Program-made: the position numbers and the translations under genes
Source of the DNA: Saccharopolyspora_D taberi
GTDB taxonomy: Bacteria; Actinomycetota; Actinomycetes; Mycobacteriales; Pseudonocardiaceae
Length of the DNA: 64,000 nt
Reading direction: 5' to 3'
Assembly: GCF_039534165.1 (NCBI RefSeq)
Contig: NZ_BAAAUX010000011.1
Location: 558,001 to 622,000, forward strand
In this document: positions 32,243 to 41,097 of the stretch, piece by piece
How the letters are laid out: each line of letters starts with the position of its first letter
How positions within the stretch are numbered: position 1 is the first letter of the stretch
The notes under the pieces: generated by a model
The model's database searches: none
The model's input: the letters and a program-made list of their open reading frames with translations, nothing else
What the model was told of the DNA's origin: nothing

Positions 32243-32938
32243 ATGACGCGAACGCGCAGGATTGTCGCAGCACTGGGTTTGGTCACCGGTGCCGTGGTCG
32301 GGACCGCACTGGCACAGCCGGCATCCGCCTCGGCCGCCCCGTTCAGCGGTTCTGCTGCATGTCCGGATCTGGAGGTGGTGTTCGCGCGTGCGACCGGTGA
32401 GCTGCCGGGCCTCGGCACGGTCGGCAGGCCGCTGGTGTCCGCAGTGCAGCGGGAACTTCCGGGGAAGTCTGTCGGGTCATACGCGGTGAACTACGCAGCC
32501 TCGCTCGACCAAACGAGCGCAGGACCTGGTGCCACGGACATGACCAACCACGTCACCCAGCGGGCAGCCTCCTGCCCGGACACGAAGTTCGTGCTCGGCG
32601 GCTTCTCCCAGGGAGCCAGCGTCACCGACATCGCTGTCGGCATCCCCGGACTGGGCATCGGCCGGGAAATCCCGAGCAATCTCGTCGGCCGTGTCGTCGC
32701 GATCGCGGCCTTCGGCAATCCACTCGGCGGTCTGTATCAGAAGACGATCACGGGCAGCAGCCCGGATTACGGCCCGAAGGCTCTGGAAATCTGCAACGCC
32801 ACAGACCTTGTGTGCGGTGGGCAGGGGACTTTGGGGCCGGGCCTCGGTCACTTCTCGTATCCGTTCGACGGAAGCGTCGACCAGGCGGCGCGCTTCGCCG
32901 CCCAGCGCTTTGTGCAGGCACAGCGAGTGAGTGGGTAG
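32243..32938 (+). CDS. Secreted cutinase-family esterase
   Basis: A 231-residue protein with a Sec signal peptide (residues 1-31, cleavage near ASASAAP); AAGGGAGAAAG precedes the ATG at 32243. The cutinase fold is clear: CPDLEVVFARATGE with the first disulfide Cys, the nucleophile Ser122 in GGFSQGAS, Asp188 in NATDLVCGG and His203 in LGHFSYP. Four Cys form the two expected disulfides. Members hydrolyse cutin, polyesters or lipids outside the cell. It is a single-gene unit. Confidence 0.93.
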   Translation: MTRTRRIVAALGLVTGAVVGTALAQPASASAAPFSGSAACPDLEVVFARATGELPGLGTVGRPLVSAVQRELPGKSVGSYAVNYAASLDQTSAGPGATDMTNHVTQRAASCPDTKFVLGGFSQGASVTDIAVGIPGLGIGREIPSNLVGRVVAIAAFGNPLGGLYQKTITGSSPDYGPKALEICNATDLVCGGQGTLGPGLGHFSYPFDGSVDQAARFAAQRFVQAQRVSG

Positions 32939-33064
32939 CACTCTGTCGAGGTGACGACCGCGGCTAGCAGCCTGTCCGCGGTGCGGTACCAGTGATCGAG
33001 CCGGGTGGCGGGTCCGCAATGGACTGATGGGATGCCGGATCCGCTGGCACGCCGTGCCTTTGGC

Positions 33065-35377
33065 CTACGGGGTACGTGAATGGGATGCGATCCAGGCGGC
33101 GATTTGGGCTCGCGTTTTGAAGTCCAGTTTGGTCAGGATGTGCTGGACGTGGGTGTCGACGGTGCGCAGGGCGATCACCAGCTCATCGGCGATGTCGCGA
33201 TTGGTCAGGCCCTCGGCCACGAGCTTCGCGACTTCCGATTCACGGCGGGTGAGCGGGCTTGGTGGCGCGGCAGCGGCCGGCAGGGGTTCGGTGGCCGGTT
33301 CGCCGAGGGCGTACCGGATCGCGTCGGCATCCGGCAGTGCGCGTCCCGCGGCGAACGCCTCGTCGAACCGGGTATCACCAAGTGAGCTGCGGGTGTTCTC
33401 GATGTGTTTGCGATGGGGGACGGACACGGCAAAATCCGGCGCGGTCCCGATCCGGTTCCAGAAGGTGTCGGCGATGCCGAACAGGGTGGCGGCACGGAGG
33501 TGGTCACCTTGGCGGTCGGAGATCCAGGCCAGGGTTTCGACCCGGTAGGCGCGGCCGTGCAGAGCACTGTCGTGCAGGTCAAGCCGGAGGGCCTCGGTAG
33601 CCGCGTCGGTGGCGGTACGGACCTCGCCGAACTCGACCTCGACCATGGCCTGCCCGAACAGCGACATCGCCCGGTAGAAGGTCTCTCCGCGCTCGGTGGA
33701 CAGCTCGTACATGCGGCGCAGCGATCGGCGTGCCGCTGGGAGGTCGCCGTCGCGGTAGGCGATGGCGACTCCGTGGATGAACAGTGGGTGCATTTCGGCT
33801 CGCAGGTCGCCGTGCGCGCGGAGGACGGCGCAGGTTTCGGCGGCCAGATCGACCGTTTCCGGTTGTACGGTGAGCATGGCTGCGAAGCTGCGTACGTGCA
33901 GGATGCGGGCCCTGAGCAGTTCGTCGTCGAGGGTTGCGGTCAGGGATTCGGCTTCGTCGATTCGCCGGGCCATACCGTTCAGATCGCCGAGCCAGAGGGT
34001 GTGCAGGGCGCAGATGCACAACGCGGGCACGCGGTCGGGGTGTGCTGGCGGTGCGGCGGCGAGGGCTCGATCGAGCCAGGTCCGGGCCTCGCCGGGAAGC
34101 CCGCGCAGCAGCCAGTACTCGAACGGGTTGCCGGCCATGGACAGCGCCCCACCCGCCTCGTCCGGTGTGGACAGTGACCAGTCCAGGGCGGCGCGCAGGT
34201 TCGCGTGGTCCCGGCTCAGCCGGGTGATCCAGTGGGCTTGCCGGTCGCTGAACCATTCCGCGTCGGCCTGTGCGGTCAGCCGGGCGAACCAGTTCCGGTG
34301 CAATCGAGCCACCCGGTCGCGATCCCCCGCCTGGTCCAAACGTTCCTGGCCGTACTCGCGCAGTGTCTCCAGCATCTGGTAGCGGACCACGTCGCCGTGA
34401 TCCCGGCGGACCAGGATGGACTTGTCCAGCAGGCTGTCGATCAGCTCCAGCACGCTGCTCGGGTCGATGGCGGCGTCGCCGCACACGTAAGTGGCGGCGT
34501 CCAGATCGAAGGATCCGGCGAACACCGCCGTCCGCGTCCACACCGCTCGTTCGGCCGGTGTGCAAAGCTCATAGCTCCAGTCGAGGGTGGCCCGCAGCGT
34601 CTGCTGCCGTTGCGGGGCGGTGCGCGGAGCGGAGGTCAGCAGGCCGAAACGGCTGCCCAAGCGGTCCAGGATCTGCGCCGGCGACAGTGAACGAATCCGG
34701 GCTGCCGCCAGCTCGATCGCCAACGGCAGCCCGTCCAGTCGCTGACACAGCTCAGTCAGCGTGGCGCGAGTGTTCTGGTCGTCGTCCACCGCCGTCGGCC
34801 AGACTGCCCTGGCGCGATCCAGGAACAACTCCACTGCCTGCGGCATCGGCAAGGGCGATACCGGCACCACCTGCTCGCCGGGCACCGCGAGCGACTGGCG
34901 GCTGGTGGTCAGCACACTGACCCGCGGGCACTCGGCCAGCAGCTCGGCGGTGAACCCGGCACAGACGTCGATGAGGTGCTCGCAGTTGTCCAGCACCAGC
35001 AACAGCACACGACCCCGCAGATGATCGATCACATGCTGCCTCGCCGAGATATCCGGCAGATCGTGCAGGCCGAGCCGGTCCGCGACCAGGTTCGGCACCA
35101 GCTCACCGTTGCGGACCTGCGCGAGTTCGACGAACACGACGCCGTCCGGGAACGCGCAAGCCGTGTCCCGCATCGCCCGGGCCGCCAGCCGGGTCTTGCC
35201 CACCCCACCGGGACCGGTCAACGTCACCAGCCGCGTCGAGCCCAGTAACCGGCGCACCTCGCCTTCCTCGTCACTTCGCCCGACGTAGCTGGTCAGCTCC
35301 GTCGGTGGCGAGGCCGCGACGCGGGCTTCACCGGCACGGTCGACAGAACTCACGGGACCGGACGACAGAATTCCCAC
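33065..35377 (-). CDS. LuxR-family regulator with AAA/NB-ARC-type ATPase and TPR-like middle
   Basis: A 770-residue signal-transducing regulator. The GTG at 35377 follows AGGGAGCGAG; the frame continues open upstream but only as the antisense of the SGNH gene. Residues 54-62 are the P-loop TGPGGVGKT and LLLVLDNCEHL is Walker B, then RLDGLPLAIELAAARIRSLSP (NB-ARC GLPL). Residues ~330-680 are helical repeats. The C-terminus (~700-765) is a LuxR HTH: LTRRESEVAKLVAEGLTNRD and TVDTHVQHILTKL. Such LAL-like regulators are ATP-switched activators. A 9-bp inverted repeat lies just upstream. Target unknown; the nearest candidate is the SGNH lipase gene upstream on the same strand. Confidence 0.9.
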   Translation of the reverse strand: MGILSSGPVSSVDRAGEARVAASPPTELTSYVGRSDEEGEVRRLLGSTRLVTLTGPGGVGKTRLAARAMRDTACAFPDGVVFVELAQVRNGELVPNLVADRLGLHDLPDISARQHVIDHLRGRVLLLVLDNCEHLIDVCAGFTAELLAECPRVSVLTTSRQSLAVPGEQVVPVSPLPMPQAVELFLDRARAVWPTAVDDDQNTRATLTELCQRLDGLPLAIELAAARIRSLSPAQILDRLGSRFGLLTSAPRTAPQRQQTLRATLDWSYELCTPAERAVWTRTAVFAGSFDLDAATYVCGDAAIDPSSVLELIDSLLDKSILVRRDHGDVVRYQMLETLREYGQERLDQAGDRDRVARLHRNWFARLTAQADAEWFSDRQAHWITRLSRDHANLRAALDWSLSTPDEAGGALSMAGNPFEYWLLRGLPGEARTWLDRALAAAPPAHPDRVPALCICALHTLWLGDLNGMARRIDEAESLTATLDDELLRARILHVRSFAAMLTVQPETVDLAAETCAVLRAHGDLRAEMHPLFIHGVAIAYRDGDLPAARRSLRRMYELSTERGETFYRAMSLFGQAMVEVEFGEVRTATDAATEALRLDLHDSALHGRAYRVETLAWISDRQGDHLRAATLFGIADTFWNRIGTAPDFAVSVPHRKHIENTRSSLGDTRFDEAFAAGRALPDADAIRYALGEPATEPLPAAAAPPSPLTRRESEVAKLVAEGLTNRDIADELVIALRTVDTHVQHILTKLDFKTRAQIAAWIASHSRTP

Positions 35378-35439
35378 CTCGCTCCCTAGGAAACGCGCCC
35401 AATCTAGCCGAGCCCGAAGTCCCTGGACGATCAAGACAC

Positions 35440-35466
35440 GCTGTTTGGCGGCGGTTCCCAAACAGC
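35440..35466. promoter_or_regulatory. 9-bp perfect inverted repeat upstream of the LuxR-family gene
   Basis: GCTGTTTGG-N9-CCAAACAGC, 63 bp before the GTG start. It may be an operator of the regulator or the terminator of the preceding SGNH gene; no T-run follows on the minus strand, which favours an operator. Confidence 0.45.
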
Positions 35467-35607
35467 CCACAAAGGATTCCGTGTCATACCGGGGCGAAGC
35501 GCGTCGCTGAGGAGGCAAGAAGCTGCGGCGGGAGTCACAAGCCAGCCGGAACCCGCGCTCCCCGGACGGGGTCGGGCGGATTCCGGCTGTGGCTGGGTGG
35601 CGGCCGA

Positions 35608-36477
35608 CTACGAGCGGGCCGCCGTGAGCGCGGCGAGCACCTGGCGGGCCTGGTCGTCCGTGCCGGCGGCGTTCGGATGCACCGGGCCGGCAGGCGAGGT
35701 GGGCAGGATGCCCTCGATCCATTTGATGCCCGGGGGCTGGCAGATGTCGTGGCCGATGCTGCTGGTGTAGGTGTCGGCGAAGGTCGCGTCGTGTGCGGCG
35801 GCCTGCTCGGCCAGGACCGTGTTGAGCAGCTTGGTGATGTCGCGCAGGTAGGGCGCATCCCCATCGGAGATAGGGATGAGCGGCCAGCAGTTGGCGCCGG
35901 AGTCGGGCATCACCGCGGGGTAGCCCACGAGCACGATCTCGGCCTGCGGGGAGCGCTGACGGATTCCGTCGAGCACCTTGCCGACCTTCGGGCCGACCGC
36001 GCGCACCTTGGCGGCCAGTTCGTCCTTGCCGCCGCCGGTGTAGAAGTCCTTGCACGGCGAGCCGTGTGGCACGAATGCGCCGCGGGCTCCGCAGTTGTTC
36101 ACTATCTCGCCGAAGGGGATGTCGTTGCCGCCGATTCCGACGGTGACCAGGTCGGTGTCCGGCTTCAACGCGTTGAACTGGGGCGGGTTCCCGGACTGCA
36201 GCTGGCTGCTGGTCATATCCGGAGTCGCCGCGCCACCGCAGCTGACGTCGGTGAACGAACGCGGTGCGAGTTTCGCGGTGACCAGGGACGGGTAGTTGTG
36301 GTCGGAGCGGAAGCACGGCAGGTTGATCACGTTCGGGATCAGCGTGCCCGAGGTGTACGAGTCGCCGAGCGCGACATAGGAATCATAGGAGCCGGTACGG
36401 CTCGCGGCGGCGGACCCTGCGGTCAACGCGGTGGTCAGCAGGGTGATCGCGGCAAGGCTGGGCAGTGCTCGGCGCAC
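35608..36477 (-). CDS. Secreted SGNH/GDSL-type lipase/esterase
   Basis: A 289-residue protein with a signal peptide (residues 1-25, TTALTAGSAAAS). The GTG start at 36477 has GAGGAG seven bases upstream. Catalytic blocks: block I GDSYTSG (Ser40), block II Gly in CGGAATPD, block III GIGGND (Asn), and block V VHPNAAG (His, with Asp of the dyad region nearby). It resembles the actinomycete secreted lipase/phospholipase group, with several Cys for disulfides. Single gene, followed by the LuxR-type regulator gene on the same strand. Confidence 0.92.
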   Translation of the reverse strand: MRRALPSLAAITLLTTALTAGSAAASRTGSYDSYVALGDSYTSGTLIPNVINLPCFRSDHNYPSLVTAKLAPRSFTDVSCGGAATPDMTSSQLQSGNPPQFNALKPDTDLVTVGIGGNDIPFGEIVNNCGARGAFVPHGSPCKDFYTGGGKDELAAKVRAVGPKVGKVLDGIRQRSPQAEIVLVGYPAVMPDSGANCWPLIPISDGDAPYLRDITKLLNTVLAEQAAAHDATFADTYTSSIGHDICQPPGIKWIEGILPTSPAGPVHPNAAGTDDQARQVLAALTAARS

Positions 36478-36694
36478 GGCTTACTCCTCAGTCGGGGCGG
36501 CAAAACGACGACCTGGAGCCTCGCGCAATGCCAGTACGTACGGCATCCGTGATACGGCGTAGATTTCGCAAAATCATGGTCCGGCCCGATTCAGCCGCTA
36601 CCGGCAGCGCGAGCAGCCCCACGAACGCCTCATGAGTAGGCGTTGGTGCTGAACGACCAGCCAGCCGCACAGGTTTCGACAGGTCTTGCCGGAA

Positions 36695-37060
36695 TCATTT
36701 CAGGATCCGGGTGGCCGTCCGACGTGCCTGATCAGCCAGACCGGTGAGGATCTCGCCCATTAGCCGTGTGAGCCGTCGATGGACTTCGCCAAGCACGAGG
36801 ACGTCGCCGGTCTGCGTGACGTTCTGCGTGGTCACGCCCCAGTGCACCCAGCGCCCGTGGTCGTCTCCGGCCACGCGGGCCAGTTCCTCGATCAGCGGGG
36901 TCAACGGGTGGCTGCGTCGTCGGATTCCGTCCCGTACCCGGGCGCCAGGTCCAGACGGTCGACGTGGCACGCTGCGCTGATCGCTTCGGCCGAGACCTGC
37001 GGGATCGTTCCCTGCCCTGCCTGTTCCAGCGCCAGCGCTGTTGGTGGCGGCGATGCCGCG
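36695..37060 (-). pseudogene. Adenylosuccinate lyase/fumarase-superfamily relic
   Basis: A fragment in two frames. One frame gives ALALEQAGQGTIPQVSAEAI followed by SAACHVDRLDL. The next gives HPLTPLIEELARVAGDDHGR and WVHWGVTTQNVTQTGDVLVL, the conserved region 1 of the aspartase/fumarase superfamily (typical WVHWGATTQD). A frameshift near 36940 separates them. The C-terminal two thirds, including the SSxMPxKxN loop, is missing. It ends 174 bp from the divergent second NACHT gene. Confidence 0.75.
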
Positions 37061-37233
37061 CACGCGGCGGAGTCCGGAGTCTTCCGGCTCGTCGGCACGA
37101 AGGCCGTAGAGCACCCGTACCACCAAGGTTGCCTTCGCTGCGCGTGGCACGAAGGCAGAGAGGACCCGGCTGCTCGTCGAAGATCGGCTGGATCACGCAC
37201 AGGTGCATCAGCGTGTGCGGCACACTGTGCGGC

Positions 37234-39276
37234 GTGGCAGCGGAGTACGAGATCCACAACCACTCCAGTGGCCCGGCCGGGACCAACGTTCAGTTCGGCG
37301 TCAACAAGGGCACCATCTGGTTCGTCGGTTCACCGGCGCGGTCGAGTGCCGAGGACGCGAGGGAAGGACGGTTGCGGGACCTCGCCGCTGAGGTGCGCTC
37401 GGCCTGCGATCGGGAACTGGAGAAGTGGGGACTCCGTGACCGGGACGCGTTGCCGGTGCGCTGGCACACCGCCACGGACGACCTGTTCGACCACTGGACG
37501 AAGATCCAGGACGACGGGGCACCGGTATCGCTGGACGGGCGGTTCACCACGATCCGGCACACCTACGAGACGGTCGAATCCCGGCGGCTGGTGATCCTCG
37601 GGCGGGCCGGTGCCGGCAAGACCGTGCTCGCCCACCGCCTCATCCTCGACCTGCTCACCAACAACCCCACCGGCCCGGTGCCGGTGTTGTTCAGCCTCGG
37701 CGACTGGAACCCCGCAACTGAGCTGCGGGCGTGGCTTGCCGAGCACCTCGCCCGTGACTTCCTGTTCCTGGACACCCCGGACGTAGCCGGGAAGAAGCTG
37801 GCCGAGGTCTTCGTCGAACGCGGGCTCATCCTGCCCGTCCTCGACGGCTTCGACGAGATCCCCGCAGACCACCACCCCAGCGCGATCCGCCAGATCAGCA
37901 CTCTCGACCTGCCGCTGATTCTCACCAGCCGCCCCGGCGAATACTCCCGCGCCGCCCACGAGATCAAAGCGATCGGCGGCGCCGCGGCCATCACGCTCGA
38001 AGACCTCACCCTCGACGAGACCCACCAATACCTGCGCCAGAGCACAGGCAAACGCCGTGGCCCTGCCTGGGATGCGGTGTTCAACCAGCTGCGCACCGCG
38101 CCCGATGAGCCCGCGAACCGGAATCTCACCGCCATGCTGACCATGCCGCTGATGGTCATGCTCGCCCGCACCGTCTACAACGACAACCAGGGCCTTGACC
38201 CCGGCGAGCTCCTCAACATCGAACGCTTCCCCACCGCCATGGCCCTGGAAGACCACCTCCTGGACGCCTACCTCACGACCGTCTACACGCGCCGAACACG
38301 ACGTACGAACTGGGACTCCGACCAAGCACGTCGCTGGCTCGGCTACATCGCCACCCACCTCACCCAACGCGACACGCACGACCTCACCTGGTGGAATCTG
38401 CCCGCGACCCTGCACAGGCGCTCCCGCATCCTCATCACCACAGTTGTGGTCGGGCTCGCGGTAGGGATCGTCTACGGCCTCGCCGTCAGGCCCGCGATCG
38501 GGCCCTTGGTCGGACTCACGGCAGGAATCACGGTGGGGATCGCGGTCGGGCCCGTGGGCGGGCTCGCGGTCGGACTCACCAACGAAGTGGGATTCTCCCG
38601 CGGGCCTACAGGGCGGGAACCGGAACGACTACGCCTGAGTTTGCGCCGGAGAGCCCCGAAGTCACTCTCCTGGTTGCCCCGCAAAAGATCCGTGTCCGAG
38701 TTCACCAGCGGTGTGGCGGTCGGGGTCGGGCTCGGGCTCGGATACGGGCTCGCGTTCGGACTCGCGCTCGCGCTCGGGGGCGAGATCGGGATCGGAATCG
38801 CGATCGCGCTCACGTTTGGGATCACGATCGGGATCGCGATTGGGATCGCGAACGGGCTCGCAGGAGTTGTCGTGTCAGCTTTCGGAGATGCCTACGACCT
38901 CCACGCCACTGATCCGTGGACACTCTTGAACCGTGACCGAACGATCACACTCGCCCGAACGGCCGCGGCGGCGGTGCTCACGATGGCGCTCGTGGTCGGG
39001 ATCGCGACCGGGATCGGGCTCGAGACAGCGCGCGGACTCCTGTTCGGACTCGGGTTCGGGCTCGTCATCGCACCAGTTCGCTTGGCATTCTCGGCATGGG
39101 GAAGCTGGCTGCTGTTCACACGCCTCTGGCTACCGCTGACCTGCCGCCTACCGTGGCGCCTAAAACGATTCCTCGTAGACGCCTATGACCGCGGCGTGCT
39201 GCGCCGAGCGGGCTCGGCCTACCAATTCCGCCACGCACGACTCCGCGACCACCTCGCCGCTCAAGGCCAAAGCTAG
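37234..39276 (+). CDS. Membrane NACHT (STAND) ATPase, short form, with Gly-rich membrane segment
   Basis: A 680-residue protein starting at GTG 37234 (weak ribosome-binding site; possibly near-leaderless). A short beta-type N-terminus (NHSSGPAGTNVQFGVNKGTI) precedes a NACHT ATPase: Walker A GRAGAGKT (123-130), Walker B LPVLDGFDEI (200-209), sensor LTSRPGEY, lid LTMPLMVMLARTVYND. Residues ~410-640 are membrane segments made of G-[IVL]-[AGT] repeats (ITVGIAVGPVGGLAVGL, GIGIAIALTFGITIGIAIGI). The end carries LPWRLKRFLVDAYDRG and YQFRHARLRDHLA, the same closing motif as the 1155-residue protein at 21.8 kb. It lacks the propeller of that paralogue. Likely a conflict/sensing ATPase; output unknown. 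Confidence 0.85.
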   Translation: MAAEYEIHNHSSGPAGTNVQFGVNKGTIWFVGSPARSSAEDAREGRLRDLAAEVRSACDRELEKWGLRDRDALPVRWHTATDDLFDHWTKIQDDGAPVSLDGRFTTIRHTYETVESRRLVILGRAGAGKTVLAHRLILDLLTNNPTGPVPVLFSLGDWNPATELRAWLAEHLARDFLFLDTPDVAGKKLAEVFVERGLILPVLDGFDEIPADHHPSAIRQISTLDLPLILTSRPGEYSRAAHEIKAIGGAAAITLEDLTLDETHQYLRQSTGKRRGPAWDAVFNQLRTAPDEPANRNLTAMLTMPLMVMLARTVYNDNQGLDPGELLNIERFPTAMALEDHLLDAYLTTVYTRRTRRTNWDSDQARRWLGYIATHLTQRDTHDLTWWNLPATLHRRSRILITTVVVGLAVGIVYGLAVRPAIGPLVGLTAGITVGIAVGPVGGLAVGLTNEVGFSRGPTGREPERLRLSLRRRAPKSLSWLPRKRSVSEFTSGVAVGVGLGLGYGLAFGLALALGGEIGIGIAIALTFGITIGIAIGIANGLAGVVVSAFGDAYDLHATDPWTLLNRDRTITLARTAAAAVLTMALVVGIATGIGLETARGLLFGLGFGLVIAPVRLAFSAWGSWLLFTRLWLPLTCRLPWRLKRFLVDAYDRGVLRRAGSAYQFRHARLRDHLAAQGQS

Positions 39277-39484
39277 CCCTGCAGCGCATCGTGGATCGCC
39301 ACATGACCATCTCAGGCCCACACCTTGATCGGTTCGTCCCAATCGATGCGGTGTTCGCGGATTCCGGCAGCGGGCATAGGGGCGGATGTTGGAGAGCTTC
39401 AGGGAAGTTCTCGCCTCGCCGGTGAACTGACTCCCGGCAGATTTGACTGCGACAGGGTTCTGCTCGTGGGCCTGGTTGAGGAAC
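39277..39484. other. Gene-free stretch after the second NACHT gene
   Basis: No frame here has a recognisable product. Together with the following ~200 bp it separates the NACHT gene from the RHS/IS21 wreck. Confidence 0.35.
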
Positions 39485-39649
39485 TCAATGCAAGCTTTCG
39501 CCAATCCGGACAAACGACTCCTCTGGGAACAGTCGCTTCTGCCATCGCAAGCACAGCTCAACGTCGCGGTCGACTTCGACGGTTGGCAGCACCTGCGCCG
39601 CCCGGGAGACCACCAGCACCGCCCCGCGTAGCCACGACACGGCAAACAC
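39485..39649 (-). CDS. Possible 54-aa small protein downstream of the immunity-like gene
   Basis: GTG at 39649 with AGGATCC nearby begins a 54-residue frame containing LRGAVLVVSRAAQVLPTVEV and LRWQKRLFPEESFVRIGES. The amino-acid make-up looks genuine and it lies 25 bp after the immunity-like gene on the same strand. No family recognised; it may be a truncated C-terminus. Confidence 0.3.
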   Translation of the reverse strand: MFAVSWLRGAVLVVSRAAQVLPTVEVDRDVELCLRWQKRLFPEESFVRIGESLH

Positions 39650-39674
39650 TCACGGATCCTGCAACCTCTTCGAT

Positions 39675-40166
39675 CTATGCGATGAATTCCGGCTTGAGCC
39701 AGAACGAGTTCAAATCTGTGCCGCTCAGACCGAGATGGACACCTTCGGCGATCTCAACCAGTTCCTCCGAGCAAATGTGGTTACGCGTGACGCGAACCAG
39801 TCCAGTTCTCTTGTCAAAGAAGGCATCCCAGTTCACCCGTGCGATGGATACAGAAATGGACTCTTCAAGCGGAGGGTCGTCAATCTGAACAATGACCTCG
39901 GCGGGTTTGGACTCGGGAAGTTTCAGGTTCGCCGGATTCCAGGAGGTCTTCGGCAGGTAGCCCCACACGTAGAGGGCACGTCCGGTTCCCACGGCGACTT
40001 CCAGCTGCAGGGTGTCGGCGACAAGGCTGGTCCGCCCCTCCGCGCCCACTCGTTCAACGAGGTCCTCGACATTTTCGGGGCGGAATGCGAACCCGTGGTC
40101 GGACTCGGAGTAGGTGAGGGTGCCGGCGAGGCTGCTCGCCGGCTTCACCAGAAACTTGTGCACCAT
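39675..40166 (-). CDS. Hypothetical protein, candidate immunity protein beside an RHS relic
   Basis: A 163-residue soluble protein starting at ATG 40166 (weak site CAGGTAG). Acidic and without signal or TM: VHKFLVKPASSLAGTLTYSE, FRPENVEDLVERVGAEGRTS, an aromatic GRALYVWGYLPKTSWNP, and a C-terminal NSFWLKPEFIA. I do not recognise the family. Position and size suit an immunity protein following a polymorphic (RHS-type) toxin gene, whose degraded core lies directly upstream in the same frame. The open frame runs without a stop from the RHS relic into this gene, so a read-through fusion cannot be excluded. Confidence 0.45.
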   Translation of the reverse strand: MVHKFLVKPASSLAGTLTYSESDHGFAFRPENVEDLVERVGAEGRTSLVADTLQLEVAVGTGRALYVWGYLPKTSWNPANLKLPESKPAEVIVQIDDPPLEESISVSIARVNWDAFFDKRTGLVRVTRNHICSEELVEIAEGVHLGLSGTDLNSFWLKPEFIA

Positions 40167-40229
40167 ATCTACCTGACGAAATTGAAGTGAAGGATTGTGC
40201 TCGCCATCTTCAGATCGCCTACGTGGATT

Positions 40230-40570
40230 CTCGACGCCAGTTCGGCCGGGCTCTTTCCGTTGGCTCCGGCGACGGAAATTGTAGTGGAATCCGGTTTCGG
40301 GGTCTGCGTACTGGCCAGCGAAGCGCAGCGGCGTGGAGGCGCCTGCTCGGCTTTGGTGTGTTGTGACTCCCCAGAGAGTGGTGCGGTGGCACCAGACGAT
40401 TCCGCCTTGATCGTTGATCAGTTCCGCTGAAGTGGGGGCCGTTGGGGCTCCGTCGGTGTGGGCCTGCTCTGCGAGGACCGGGCCGTCCCAGATGAACTCG
40501 ATCTGCTCCAGCAGCCTGGCATAGCGCTCGGTCCATCCCGACGCTGCGGAGGTCTCGCGCGCCGCGGCGA
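40230..40570 (-). pseudogene. RHS-repeat core relic
   Basis: Short but diagnostic pieces of an RHS/YD-repeat toxin core: IWDGPVLAEQAHTDGAPTAP, then GGIVWCHRTTLWGVTT, then LRFAGQYADPETGFHYNFRR. The last corresponds to the RHS-associated core signature (P[IL]RFPGQY.D.ETGLHYN..RYYDP). The YYDP...DP(L/I)G end and the toxin tip are lost, and the huge repeat body upstream is gone, replaced by an IS21 fragment. Confidence 0.8.
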
Positions 40571-40918
40571 TCCGCGGCAATCTGGCGCGACAAAGTGGTT
40601 GCTGCGGAAGTAGCCGATCTGGCCTTCGACCTCGCCCTTCTCGTGAGCGCCGCCAACACCGGGCCGGCAATAGAAGCTTTCGATCCCGAAGTGCCACCTG
40701 AACACGATCCACCGGTCGGTCTCTACCCTCGCCCGGCTCGGCCCTAGCAAGGGCGACGGCGGCCTTGGGGTTGTCGTAACAGCGGAACCCCGCCCAGAGC
40801 CAGTGCATGGACGTGGCCTTCGAAGAAGGCCACCATACCGGGCTGGTGGGGCTGAGCACGAACGTCTCCACCGGCGCGGTGACCGCATGCCGTTGCTTGC
40901 GCGGCGCGTGCCCTTCAC
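40570..40918 (-). pseudogene. IS21-type transposase (IstA) relic
   Basis: One minus-strand frame reads RVETDRWIVFRWHFGIESFY followed by CRPGVGGAHEKGEVEGQIGY and FRSNHFVAP. This is the C-terminal half of the DDE core of actinomycete IstA proteins (typically ..GFEAFYCRPGIEGAHEKGGVEGEVGRFRRNHLVPVP). Other frames carry the adjacent parts, so it is frameshifted as well as truncated. No IstB gene is present. Confidence 0.75.
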
Positions 40919-41097
40919 GTCACACCAATAGCTGACGACGGCCCGAAGCAGGTCTTCTCGACGAGCGGCCCGCGTTTCCGTTGCGCAGCATGTTCCCAGG
41001 GGGTTTCTTCCGCTAGGGCGGACGGCAAGTCGAATGCTCAGTCAATCAACCGCTGTTAGCGATCCTGAGCAGCTTGCGCAGGGGGGCGAGTGGACGC

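Noticed and set aside
35378..36316. A 313-residue N-terminal extension of the LuxR-type regulator in the same open frame.
   Set aside because: It is the antisense/out-of-frame shadow of the SGNH lipase gene, whose signal peptide and catalytic blocks are clear. The regulator's own GTG at 35377 has a good ribosome-binding site.
39675..40871. One 398-residue minus-strand protein covering the IS21, RHS and immunity-like parts.
   Set aside because: Its first ~90 residues are an out-of-frame reading of the transposase relic, and the RHS part is a fragment. Only the last 163 residues look like a complete protein, so the parts are listed separately.
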